Of a stretch of 64,000 nt of DNA, positions 26,750-35,006 are shown piece after piece (within the stretch, counting starts at the first letter, position 1; every line of letters starts with the position of its first letter). The notes below the pieces were generated by a model. It made no database searches. It worked only from the letters and a program-made list of their open reading frames with translations, and had not been told where the DNA came from. Origin of the DNA: JAAUTY01 sp964397305 (GTDB taxonomy: Bacteria; Cyanobacteriota; Cyanobacteriia; Cyanobacteriales; Spirulinaceae); the NCBI GenBank assembly GCA_964397305.1, contig CAYNIP010000009.1, positions 1 to 64,000 on the forward strand. Direction: 5' to 3'. A program made the translations under genes and the position numbers.

Positions 26750-27805
26750 ATGCTCATTGATCCCATTCAGCAGAGTCGCGCCGAGACCCGCCGCTTCCGG
26801 CGCGCCGTGGCCACGGGTCAGCCCTACAAGCCGCTCTATGTCAAACTCAAGCTGGTCTGGGCCTGCAACCTCCGCTGTGCCATGTGCCTACACTGGCGGG
26901 AGGTGCGGGAGCCGGCCCTGGCGGCCAGCTTCTACCACCGGCTGATTGATGACTTGGCCGACTTGGGCTGTGTGAAGCTCCACTTCACGGGGGGCGAGCC
27001 GACGCTGCGGCCGGATCTGGAGGCCTTGATTCAACACGCCGGCGATCGCGGTCTGCGGCCCACCATGACCAGCAACGGCACCCTGATCGATGCAGCCCGG
27101 GCCGAAGCGTTAACGGCCGCCGGTCTCCGCAAGGTCAATCTTTCCCTAGACAGTCCTGACCCGGAGGAGCACGATCGGGTGCGCGGCCAGCCCGGAGCTT
27201 GGGCCCGGACGACGGCCGCCTGTCGCCACCTGCGGCCGGGACTGCGACCGGGGGGCTTGCAGTTGAACACGGTGATCAGCGCGCTGAACTACGACTCCCT
27301 CGCCCGGCTCCCGGAACTGGCGATCGCCCTCGGCGTCGATCGGCTCAACCTCATTCCCCTCGACGAGCACACCCCCGATCTGCAACGGCTCAGTCCGGCC
27401 CAGATTCAAGACTACAACCGCCGCATTGGGCCGGCGATCGCCGCCAAAGCCCTCCCGGCCGGACTGCTCACGACCCCGGCCCAGGCCTTTCCTTTCGGCC
27501 GGGGGGAGGACAGCGCCACCAGCCGCCCCGGCCACTACGCTCGGGGCTACTACGACCAGCACCCCTGCTTTGCGCCTTGGACCCACTGCCTGATTGACCA
27601 AGTGGGTCGGGTCAGCCTCTGCTGTATGCAACCCAACCAGCCCGTGCTCGGCGACCTGCGGACTGCTTCATTTCGGGAGATCTGGACCGGAGCCCGCTTC
27701 GCTGCCTACCGCCGCACCCAGAACTTGCCGCTGGCGGACCCCTGCCGCCACTGCGATATGTTTCTCGCGGCTAATGAGGAGTTGCGGGCCTTGGCCGGCT
27801 TGTAG
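26750..27805 (+). CDS. Radical SAM protein with C-terminal SPASM-like cluster region
   Basis: 351 aa. The radical SAM cluster motif is CNLRCAMC (Cys39, 43, 46). It is followed by GCVKLHFTGGEPTLRPDLE, the SAM-binding GGEP, and KVNLSLDSP, as in MoaA/PqqE-type enzymes. The C-terminal part has CFAPWTHC, GRVSLCCMQPNQ and DPCRHCDMF, a SPASM-like set of Cys that would hold an auxiliary 4Fe-4S cluster. Family members modify peptides or small molecules; the substrate is unknown and no precursor peptide or partner maturase was recognised beside it. Start is ATG at 26750, 149 bp after lspA. Confidence 0.85.
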   Translation: MLIDPIQQSRAETRRFRRAVATGQPYKPLYVKLKLVWACNLRCAMCLHWREVREPALAASFYHRLIDDLADLGCVKLHFTGGEPTLRPDLEALIQHAGDRGLRPTMTSNGTLIDAARAEALTAAGLRKVNLSLDSPDPEEHDRVRGQPGAWARTTAACRHLRPGLRPGGLQLNTVISALNYDSLARLPELAIALGVDRLNLIPLDEHTPDLQRLSPAQIQDYNRRIGPAIAAKALPAGLLTTPAQAFPFGRGEDSATSRPGHYARGYYDQHPCFAPWTHCLIDQVGRVSLCCMQPNQPVLGDLRTASFREIWTGARFAAYRRTQNLPLADPCRHCDMFLAANEELRALAGL

Positions 27806-27817
27806 CGAAAACCGGCT

Positions 27818-28579
27818 TCAGATCCCCGTGCCGCCGAGGAACTCTTGAATCACCTTGTCCTCAAGGCGGCAACTCACAGAGGGGCGATCGCCCTGACCCT
27901 GACAGGTACGGCTGAGCACCAGCGCCAACTCCCGCGCCTCCGGTTGCACCGCCTGCAAGCTCTGCACTTGTTGCTCCAAGGCTTCGATACGATCCAAGAG
28001 GGCCCGGATCACCGTCGCTTCTGAGTCCGGCAGACTGCCGTGCTCGAGGGGGTTGATGCGAACGCCGGAGCGGTAGACGATGCGGCCGGGAACCCCCACC
28101 ACCGTGCAGTCCGAGGGCACATCCCGCAGCACCACAGAGCCGGCGCCGATGCGGACATTGTTGCCAATCTGAAGATTGCCCAGCACCTTAGCCCCCGCCC
28201 CCACCACAGTATTTTCTCCCAAGGTCGGGTGGCGCTTGCCGATCTCTTTGCCCGTGCCCCCCAGGGTGACGCCTTGGTAGATCAGGCAGTAGTCCCCGAG
28301 AATGGCCGTCTCGCCGATCACGACGCCCATGCCGTGGTCAATGAAGACGCCTTTTCCCAGTTGAGCGCCGGGGTGGATTTCAATGCCCGTGAAAAAGCGC
28401 GCCAAGTGGGAGATCAAGCGCGGGAAAAAGGGTAAGCCAAGGTTCCAGAGCCAGTGGGCGAAGCGGTGACAAAGAATAGCCTGGAGACCGGGGTAGCAAA
28501 ATAGCACTTCCAGCCAGTGGCGGGCGGCGGGATCGCGCTCGAAGATGATGCGGAAGTCTGTGGTGAGGGTTGATAGCAC
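27818..28579 (-). CDS. cysE: Serine O-acetyltransferase
   Basis: 253 aa. The enzyme makes O-acetylserine from serine and acetyl-CoA, the committed step of cysteine synthesis. After a helical N-terminal domain (FERDPAARHWLEVLFCYPGL) it shows the left-handed beta-helix hexapeptide pattern: IEIHPGAQLGKGVFIDHGMG, VVIGETAILGDYCLIYQGVT, LGGTGKEIGKRHP, VVGAGAKVLGNLQIGNNVRI. The catalytic Asp-His pair is in FIDHGMG. Start is GTG at 28579. The C-terminal extension after GVPGRIV (about 75 residues, coiled-coil-like) is longer than in enteric CysE but common in cyanobacteria. Confidence 0.94.
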   Translation of the reverse strand: MLSTLTTDFRIIFERDPAARHWLEVLFCYPGLQAILCHRFAHWLWNLGLPFFPRLISHLARFFTGIEIHPGAQLGKGVFIDHGMGVVIGETAILGDYCLIYQGVTLGGTGKEIGKRHPTLGENTVVGAGAKVLGNLQIGNNVRIGAGSVVLRDVPSDCTVVGVPGRIVYRSGVRINPLEHGSLPDSEATVIRALLDRIEALEQQVQSLQAVQPEARELALVLSRTCQGQGDRPSVSCRLEDKVIQEFLGGTGI

Positions 28580-28750
28580 GGGGGGTTTTGCGGTCAGCTT
28601 CAGCGGTTCTCGATCATCTTAGCGCCAAGGCTGCCCGGAATTAAATGGAGGACAACCGAATCAGCCTCAGGCCTGGTGTCCATCACGGGTGAAACCTTTG
28701 CCGGCACTGGTTTCTAAGCCGTGAGAGGATAGCGCTAACTTCAGGCTGCT

Positions 28751-30994
28751 CTAGTCCCCCTCGGGCGCCGACTCACTGAGCAGGGCAATGGTATCCAGGC
28801 GGAAGTTGTTAAGCAGTTCATTCAGGCCGGTACTGAGGTGGGCGGCGCTGGGGGGAATCGCCGTAATGAGCTGGGCCAGGCGATGGTTGTCCACGATCAC
28901 GGCGGCTTGGTGCAGCTCCGCTCGCCAAGTCGCGGGCATCACCTGCAAATCCTGAGCCCGTAGAATCGCCGCACTCTCTGGTAGGGGGCCTGAGGAGTAG
29001 AGGGCCTCATCCCGGGCGTGCTCTTGATGGGCGATCGCCGCAATCTCCACCCGGAAGCAGGAGCCCCGGCCCACCTGGGTTTCTACCGTTACATCTCCCC
29101 CCAGGGCCCGAGCACATTCGCGGCTGAGGGCCAGCCCTAGGCCCGAGCCGCCCCCGGACTCGCGACCCGCACGACCCTGGACCAGGGGCACGAAGAGATC
29201 GGGCAACTCCTCCTCCGGAATCCCCGGCCCAGTATCGCGAACTTCAAAGTAGAGGCGGCAGCGGTCGTCCTCCAGTCGGGAGACGGTGGCTGCCAGCGTG
29301 ACCGTTCCGGCCGTCGTATAGCGCAGGGCATTGTTGAGCAGATTCAGCAAAATACGGCGCAGTTTGCTCTTGTCGGTCTCGATCCATTGGGGCAAATCAG
29401 GCGATCGCTCCAGGAACAGTTGCAGTTGCTGCCCCTCGGCCTTGGGCTGCAAGACCACCCGGAGGGAATCAAGCAGGTAATGGAGGTCAAAGCTGCTGAT
29501 CTCGGCCTCGAGGCGATCGCTCCCCAACCGCGACATGGTGAGCACATCATCGATCAGGGCCAGGAGGTGGGTGCCGCTCTGCTCGATCAGGGTCAAATAC
29601 TCCTGGTGGGTGGGGTCCAGGTTGGGCTCCGCTGCCATCAGTTGACTGAAGCCGAGGATCGCATTCAGGGGCGTCCGCAGCTCGTGGCTGACACTGGCTA
29701 AGAAGGCTCCCTTCGCCTGACTGGCCAACTCCGCCGCATCCCGGGCTGCCGCCAACTCTACCTCCGCCTGCTTGCGATTCGTGATGTCTCGCACCACTAG
29801 CAGCACCTCATTGGCATCAATGGGCACAATGCGCGCCTCCTCATAGCGAGGAGTATCGGACGCGGAAACTTGGTACTCGTAAACGTGGAGTTCTCCCGTG
29901 GCCAAGGTTTCCTGGATGTACTCGAGGCGCTGCGCCGCTAGGTCTGGGGGAAAGACTGCCTGAAGCACTTCTTGGACTGGCTCCGCCTCGGAGTGGGCGA
30001 TCGCCGCGACCGGCTGCCCCTCCCGATTCATCCGCACCAACAAGTCCGGGATCGCCCGCAAGATCGCCTGATTCGTCGCCTCACTCTGGCGCAGGGCCCG
30101 AGTTTGCTGCTCGATCTGGGTTTCGAGGTCCCGCTGGTAGTTAGCCAAGACGCGCTCGACCTGCTTGCGTTGAGTAATGTCCTGGAAGGTGGCGATCGCA
30201 AACACCAGTTCATCCGCTTCGTTGAAAATCGGCGTCGCCGCCACCTCGAGGACCAGCGATCGCCCCGACTGGTGCAGCTCCAAGTCATCAGCGTACACCG
30301 TCTGCCCCTGGAGGGCCTGGACCAACGGCAAACGCTCGGGGGGATACATGGCCTCCGTCCCCGCCACCCGTGCCTGGGCCAGCCACTGCTGCGGTTGCAG
30401 ATCCGAGACAATCGCCTGCCCCAGCACCTCCGATGTCGTGCGGTTGGCGTAGTAGGGCTTGCCCGCCGCATCGACCACAAAGATCCCCACGGGCATCGCT
30501 TCCAGAAACTGAATCAACTGCTGCTCGCTCTCCTGCTGGGCCTCTTGGCGCTGTAGGGCAATCCGGGCTTCCTGGGCCTGCTGCTTGGTGCGGACCGCTT
30601 CCTTCAGCTCATTGACCTGCTCTAGGGTGCGGTCAATTGTGATCGTTAGGTCCTCGAGATCGATTGGTTTGATCAAAAAATCGAAGGCCCCGCGATTCAT
30701 CGCGGTGCGGATGTTACGGAAGTCATCATAGGCCGAGACAATAATCGTCTTCAGCGTCGGGTGGTTCAACTCCCGCAGATGACTCAGCAGCGTTAAACCA
30801 TCCATCCGCGGCATCTTAATATCGCTGACGATGATGTCAATCTCCGGATCTTGGCCGACCTGCTCCAAGGCCTCCACCCCATTGGTGGCGAAGGTGAAGC
30901 TCAGATCACCGCGCTGAATGCGCTTGCGGAAGGCCTTGCGGATGAGGAGCGGCAGGGTGGGTTCGTCGTCAACAACTAGTATCTTGGCGGGCAT
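28751..30994 (-). CDS. Hybrid response regulator / PAS sensor histidine kinase
   Basis: 747 aa, cytoplasmic (no membrane span). Domain order: receiver (1-125) with phospho-acceptor Asp58 in VSDIKMPRMDGL; a coiled-coil linker (125-165); PAS domain (about 165-280, ending ATFQDITQRKQ); coiled coil; second PAS-like domain (about 315-410, ending LVVRDITNRKQAE); HisKA with phospho-His near 436 in SVSHELRTPLNAIL; HATPase (about 540-655) with LLNNALRYTT, DTGPGIPEEELPDLF and GSGLGLALS. A C-terminal extension of about 85 residues follows the kinase. A receiver at the N-terminus is a common cyanobacterial arrangement. The signal is unknown and no cognate output gene is adjacent. Confidence 0.92.
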   Translation of the reverse strand: MPAKILVVDDEPTLPLLIRKAFRKRIQRGDLSFTFATNGVEALEQVGQDPEIDIIVSDIKMPRMDGLTLLSHLRELNHPTLKTIIVSAYDDFRNIRTAMNRGAFDFLIKPIDLEDLTITIDRTLEQVNELKEAVRTKQQAQEARIALQRQEAQQESEQQLIQFLEAMPVGIFVVDAAGKPYYANRTTSEVLGQAIVSDLQPQQWLAQARVAGTEAMYPPERLPLVQALQGQTVYADDLELHQSGRSLVLEVAATPIFNEADELVFAIATFQDITQRKQVERVLANYQRDLETQIEQQTRALRQSEATNQAILRAIPDLLVRMNREGQPVAAIAHSEAEPVQEVLQAVFPPDLAAQRLEYIQETLATGELHVYEYQVSASDTPRYEEARIVPIDANEVLLVVRDITNRKQAEVELAAARDAAELASQAKGAFLASVSHELRTPLNAILGFSQLMAAEPNLDPTHQEYLTLIEQSGTHLLALIDDVLTMSRLGSDRLEAEISSFDLHYLLDSLRVVLQPKAEGQQLQLFLERSPDLPQWIETDKSKLRRILLNLLNNALRYTTAGTVTLAATVSRLEDDRCRLYFEVRDTGPGIPEEELPDLFVPLVQGRAGRESGGGSGLGLALSRECARALGGDVTVETQVGRGSCFRVEIAAIAHQEHARDEALYSSGPLPESAAILRAQDLQVMPATWRAELHQAAVIVDNHRLAQLITAIPPSAAHLSTGLNELLNNFRLDTIALLSESAPEGD

Positions 30995-31195
30995 GGCACC
31001 AACGCAGAGGGAGTCAAGGGCGGCAAGGCAGGAGGGCGATCGCCCGGCTAGCCTTCTGAAGCCATTCCAGTAGCCCCAAGCGACAGCCGGGATAGTTGCA
31101 TCATCTTACTGAGGTCTATTGTAGGCAACCCGGATTGATCGCAATCTTTGACCGTGAAATCTCCTGCTTTCCCCACCCCCGTTCGCCCCTGAAGT

Positions 31196-32356
31196 TTAGG
31201 GTGCGCCCTTCAAGGTTGTGCGCCCGAAGGAGCGCTGGAAGGTCGCCGTTTGTCCCGTAGTCAACTGGTCGTACTGGTCGCAGGGCAAGATCCAAGTTGC
31301 CGTCTCCAGCTCCTGGCGGCGCTCATACTGGGCCTGGATGCGGCAGGTCTCCACCGGAGCCAGGGCCTGCTGGGGGTAGGGCTGTTGGCGCAGGGAAACC
31401 CGCGGAGGCTGGCGGGGTTCGTCATCAGCTCCCCGTGCTTCCACCGTTTCGAGGGGTTGCCAGGTGTCGATCATGTAGTCGTACCAGAGGTCATACACGG
31501 GCTCTGTCCGGTAGACCGGAACCTCGCGGGTCTCCGTGCGATAACGGGTCTCATACACCGGTACGTCCGTGCAGCTACGGGAACCTGTACCATCTCCGAG
31601 GGAGACGGTGGTGCATTCCTCCCGAGTCCCCACCTGCTCTTGGTAAGAAACCTGCACCTGCTCCGTCTCGGTGCCGATCTGCACTTGGCGCGTGCCCCGC
31701 TGTCGTTGGCTGGTAGATACGTTGTAGGCTCCAGCCGGGAGGTTCCAGCCCCCCTCCGCGACGGGGCGCAGCTCTTGGACTTCGACCCCCACCGTCCAAG
31801 TGCGAGCCACCACGTCAGCAACGATGGTGCGCGGTGTGACCGCTCGCCAGAGCCCCAAGAGGACACCGCAGGCCGTGGCGATCGCCACCCCAGCTAGAAT
31901 GACCCGGCGGTAGTGCCGTCGGGCTCCAGTTTTAGACGTTTTAGACCGGGCCTGGGTCTGGCGCGGGGAGGCCTCGACCGAGGACAAGCGAAAGCCCTCG
32001 TGCCATTCCCCTTCCACCTGAGCAACGGCTTGGCCCGTTGGCAGGGCCTGGGGAGCCGTGTCGCCCAAGTCAAGGCTGTTGGTTTGCCACTGGCCGCAAT
32101 TGCCGCAGACCAAGTGCTCCACCGGCTCACCCTGCTCCGGGTTTGCCGCGCCACAGACTTTACAGATCCAGTCGGGACCTTGGTACTGGGCAACTTCCTC
32201 AGGACTAAGAACGCAAGAATCGGGAGCTTCATAAAACTCCACCGTGCGATCGCGCCACCAGAAGCAATTCGGACACCGATGGGTTGGGCCGGGAATGTGC
32301 TCGTGGCCGCACTCAGGACAGTCCCAAAAGAGCAGAATCGTTTCTTGCTGTGCCAT
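31196..32356 (-). CDS. Membrane-anchored protein with three zinc ribbons
   Basis: 386 aa from ATG at 32356, which has GGAG seven bases upstream; GTG at 32383 is less likely. The cytoplasmic N-terminal third carries Cys pairs CPECGHEH...CPNCFWW, CKVCGAAN and CGNCGQWQ, i.e. zinc-ribbon-like folds. A basic linker (TSKTGARRHYRR) precedes a single membrane helix VILAGVAIATACGVLLGLW (about 147-165). The remaining 215 residues would be extracytoplasmic and contain repetitive Tyr/Thr/Glu/Val strands (YETRYRTETREVPVYRTEPVY) and four Cys. The topology suggests coupling of an intracellular metal-dependent module to an external beta-rich domain. Function unknown. Confidence 0.75.
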   Translation of the reverse strand: MAQQETILLFWDCPECGHEHIPGPTHRCPNCFWWRDRTVEFYEAPDSCVLSPEEVAQYQGPDWICKVCGAANPEQGEPVEHLVCGNCGQWQTNSLDLGDTAPQALPTGQAVAQVEGEWHEGFRLSSVEASPRQTQARSKTSKTGARRHYRRVILAGVAIATACGVLLGLWRAVTPRTIVADVVARTWTVGVEVQELRPVAEGGWNLPAGAYNVSTSQRQRGTRQVQIGTETEQVQVSYQEQVGTREECTTVSLGDGTGSRSCTDVPVYETRYRTETREVPVYRTEPVYDLWYDYMIDTWQPLETVEARGADDEPRQPPRVSLRQQPYPQQALAPVETCRIQAQYERRQELETATWILPCDQYDQLTTGQTATFQRSFGRTTLKGAP

Positions 32357-32559
32357 CGCCAATCTCCGCAAAGAGTTCACCACTCAGCTACCCATCTCGG
32401 GAGAGAGCCCGGACTGGGGCTGTTGGGAGAGTTCTTCAGCCTCTTTATCGTAGCCTCCGGCAACGCTCAGGAGCCGCTCAGCTTGGGAGCCCGGCGCTTT
32501 TTCATCCCCCTCGGATTCCCAGCAACCTTAGCCCCTAGCCCGCACCGGCGCTGGCCCCC

Positions 32560-34392
32560 TCAAGCCTGCTCCAGGCCCAGCATCTGCAACCGGTAGAGAC
32601 TGGCGTAGAGACCGTTTTGCGCCAAGAGCGTCTCTTGGTCTCCCTCCTCCACGACTCGGCCCCGCTTTAGCACTAGGATGCGATCCACATCACGGATAGT
32701 AGAAAGACGGTGCGCGATGATGATCGCCGTCCGGCCAGCCAGCAAGTGCCCCAGGGCCTCCTGCACCATCCGCTCAGAAATGGGGTCGAGGTTTGCGGTT
32801 GCTTCATCCATGACCAAGATGCGGGGATCACGGATCGCCACCCGGGCAAAGGCCAGCAACTGCTTTTGGCCCGCCGAAAGGTTGGTGCCGCGCTCCCGCA
32901 ACTGGGTTGCATAACCCTGGGGCAATTGTTCGATGAAGTGATCGACATTGGTAGCCGCCGCCGCTGCCTTCACCGCTTCCAGGGAGTAGGTTTCGCCCAA
33001 GGTGATATTGCGCTGCACATCGCCCGCAAAGAGAAAGTTCTCCTGCAAGATCGTGCCGATGTAGCGGCGCAGCTCCGCCTGGCGCAGGTCACGAATGTCG
33101 ATGCCATCCACCAGAATACGGCCTTGGGTGGGCTCGTAGAGGCGGCAGAGGAGACGGACGATGGAGCTTTTGCCCGCCCCGGTGGGACCCACGAGGGCGA
33201 CTTTTTCCCCCGGACGCAGGGTGAAGTTGAGATCCTCGAGCACAAATTCCCCCGGTTTGTAGCCAAACCAGACGTGCTCGAAGCAAATTTCGCCCTGGGT
33301 TTTGGCGGCTTGCCACTCGCTGGCGGTCAGCGATGACTCGCGATCGCCCGGGTCGCGAATGTCCACCGGTTCATCGAGCAGCTCACTCACCCGTTCGACG
33401 GCGGTAAATCCAGCCTGAATCATGGTGAACTTTTCGCCAAACTGCCGCAGGGGGTTAAACAACTGTTGGGAGTAGAGGATGAAGGCGGAGAGCAGGCCCA
33501 GGGTGATGGTGTCGCGCAACACGAGCAGGCTCCCGAGCCAGAGGACACTGGCGATCGCCACCCAAGCGATCCATTCCAGGGTGGCCGAGACCGCAGAATC
33601 GTGAAAGATCGTGCGATCCACTTCCGTGAGGTAGTGCTGGTTGATCGCCCGAAACTGCTCCGTATTGAAGCGCTCGCGGCGGAAGAGTTGCACAACCCCG
33701 ATGCCTGCGATGTTCTCGGCCAACATCGAGTTGAGGCGCGAAAGTTCTTCCCGAGCCCGATAGTTGGCCTGGCGATACTGTTGCTGGAAGTAGACGATCA
33801 AGGCAGCCACCGGGATCAGCAGCAGCACCAGCAGGGTCGCCAGTTGCCATTGCAAAGCAAAGATACCCACAACCGTTACGAGGATCGCCATGATGTCGCT
33901 GAAAATGCCAATCGTGCCTGTGGAGAACACATCCCCTAGGGCTTCGACATCACTGGTGAGGCGCGTCACCAAGCGGCCCACGGGGGTGCGGTCAAAAAAC
34001 CGCGACGACAGGGAGAGCACATGGGCGAAGAGATCATCGCGAATGTCGGTGATCATCTCCTGGCCCAGTTTCTGCACCAGGTAGCCCTGCACGATGGCGC
34101 AGGTGAGGCGTAGGCCAATGGCCAGGGCCAGCAACAACACGAGGCGCGTGATCCCGGCTTGGAGGGTCAGGTTCGCGACGATCGGGCTGGTCGGCTCTTG
34201 GCGCAGGAGCGAGATCGCTTGACCGATGATCCAGGGCTGGGCGAACCGGGCCAGGGCAATGGGGACGACGAGCCCTAGGGAGACGATAAAAAGGGTGCGA
34301 TTGCGCTGGGCGTAGGGAACTAGACGCAGCAACAACCGCCAATCATTGGCGCGATCGCGCTGGGACTCCACCGATGGCGATGCAGCAGACAA
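32560..34392 (-). CDS. ABC exporter, fused permease-ATPase half transporter
   Basis: 610 aa. Residues 1-330 hold the six-helix exporter domain with the intracellular loop FFDRTPVGRLVTRLTSDVEAL. The nucleotide-binding domain follows: Walker A VGPTGAGKSSIV, Q-loop GTILQENFLF, signature NLSAGQKQLLAFARVA, Walker B ILVMDEATANLD, switch His in IIAHRLSTI. This is the MsbA/MdlB-type family (lipid or drug export); the cargo cannot be told from sequence. It would act as a dimer in the inner membrane. The start is TTG at 34392 with an AGGAAAGG tract upstream. No second half-transporter lies next to it, so it is probably a homodimer. Confidence 0.93.
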   Translation of the reverse strand: MSAASPSVESQRDRANDWRLLLRLVPYAQRNRTLFIVSLGLVVPIALARFAQPWIIGQAISLLRQEPTSPIVANLTLQAGITRLVLLLALAIGLRLTCAIVQGYLVQKLGQEMITDIRDDLFAHVLSLSSRFFDRTPVGRLVTRLTSDVEALGDVFSTGTIGIFSDIMAILVTVVGIFALQWQLATLLVLLLIPVAALIVYFQQQYRQANYRAREELSRLNSMLAENIAGIGVVQLFRRERFNTEQFRAINQHYLTEVDRTIFHDSAVSATLEWIAWVAIASVLWLGSLLVLRDTITLGLLSAFILYSQQLFNPLRQFGEKFTMIQAGFTAVERVSELLDEPVDIRDPGDRESSLTASEWQAAKTQGEICFEHVWFGYKPGEFVLEDLNFTLRPGEKVALVGPTGAGKSSIVRLLCRLYEPTQGRILVDGIDIRDLRQAELRRYIGTILQENFLFAGDVQRNITLGETYSLEAVKAAAAATNVDHFIEQLPQGYATQLRERGTNLSAGQKQLLAFARVAIRDPRILVMDEATANLDPISERMVQEALGHLLAGRTAIIIAHRLSTIRDVDRILVLKRGRVVEEGDQETLLAQNGLYASLYRLQMLGLEQA

Positions 34393-34466
34393 AACCCTTT
34401 CCTCAGAAGCGGCACTGCTCCCTAGCCTAGCTTATTGGGGGGAGGCGGGTTGCCGCGCGAGTGACC

Positions 34467-34709
34467 GGGTGAACAAAATTTTACGCGGGATGTTGGGACT
34501 CCCTAGCTAAGCCCTCACCCCAACCCCGCTCCCAACTTGGGAGAGGGGCTTCTAGCTCCCCTGCTCCCAGCTTGGGGAGCAGGGGCCGGGGGAGGTCAAC
34601 GCGCAGCGGCTGCTCGCCGAGGGGGCCCGGTAACGCGGAAGCGGGTGACCCTCTGCTCCTGGAGCCATCGCTCAAAATTCCGGGGAGCCGCGCTTTTTTT
34701 CGTCCACCC
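34467..34709 (-). mobile_element. Family B MITE-like element (B5), inverted orientation
   Basis: About 243 bp, reading GGGTGAACAAAATTTTACGC at the left and GCGCTTTTTTTCGTCCACCC at the right, i.e. the reverse of B1-B4. Flanks AGTGACC (34460-34466) and AGCGACC (34710-34716) are similar but not identical, so the target duplication has decayed. It occupies the gap between the ABC exporter and the glycoside hydrolases. The rest of the gap, 34710-35006, contains no recognised feature. Confidence 0.7.
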
Positions 34710-35006
34710 AGCGACCTGGCAGCCTGACCCATCTCGTTCGCGTGGTGTCCCGGCGGGAAAGCGTCGGTTGGCTTGAGCCCCGCAACACCCCGCAACAGCC
34801 AGGGGAGTCTTGGGCCTCCTGTCGTCAACCCAACTTTTTAGCCCAACCGACGAACTTGCCAAGGTTTGGAGCATGGCGCCGGGTAATCCAGCGCGCAACT
34901 CCCAGGGCCCGGCTGGCGTTGCCGCTGAATCGGAATTTTGTCTTAAACCCTGGGAGCACCGACCCGCAGGCGCTATTGTCTCATTAGCTGCCTGAGGCCC
35001 ACCCCC

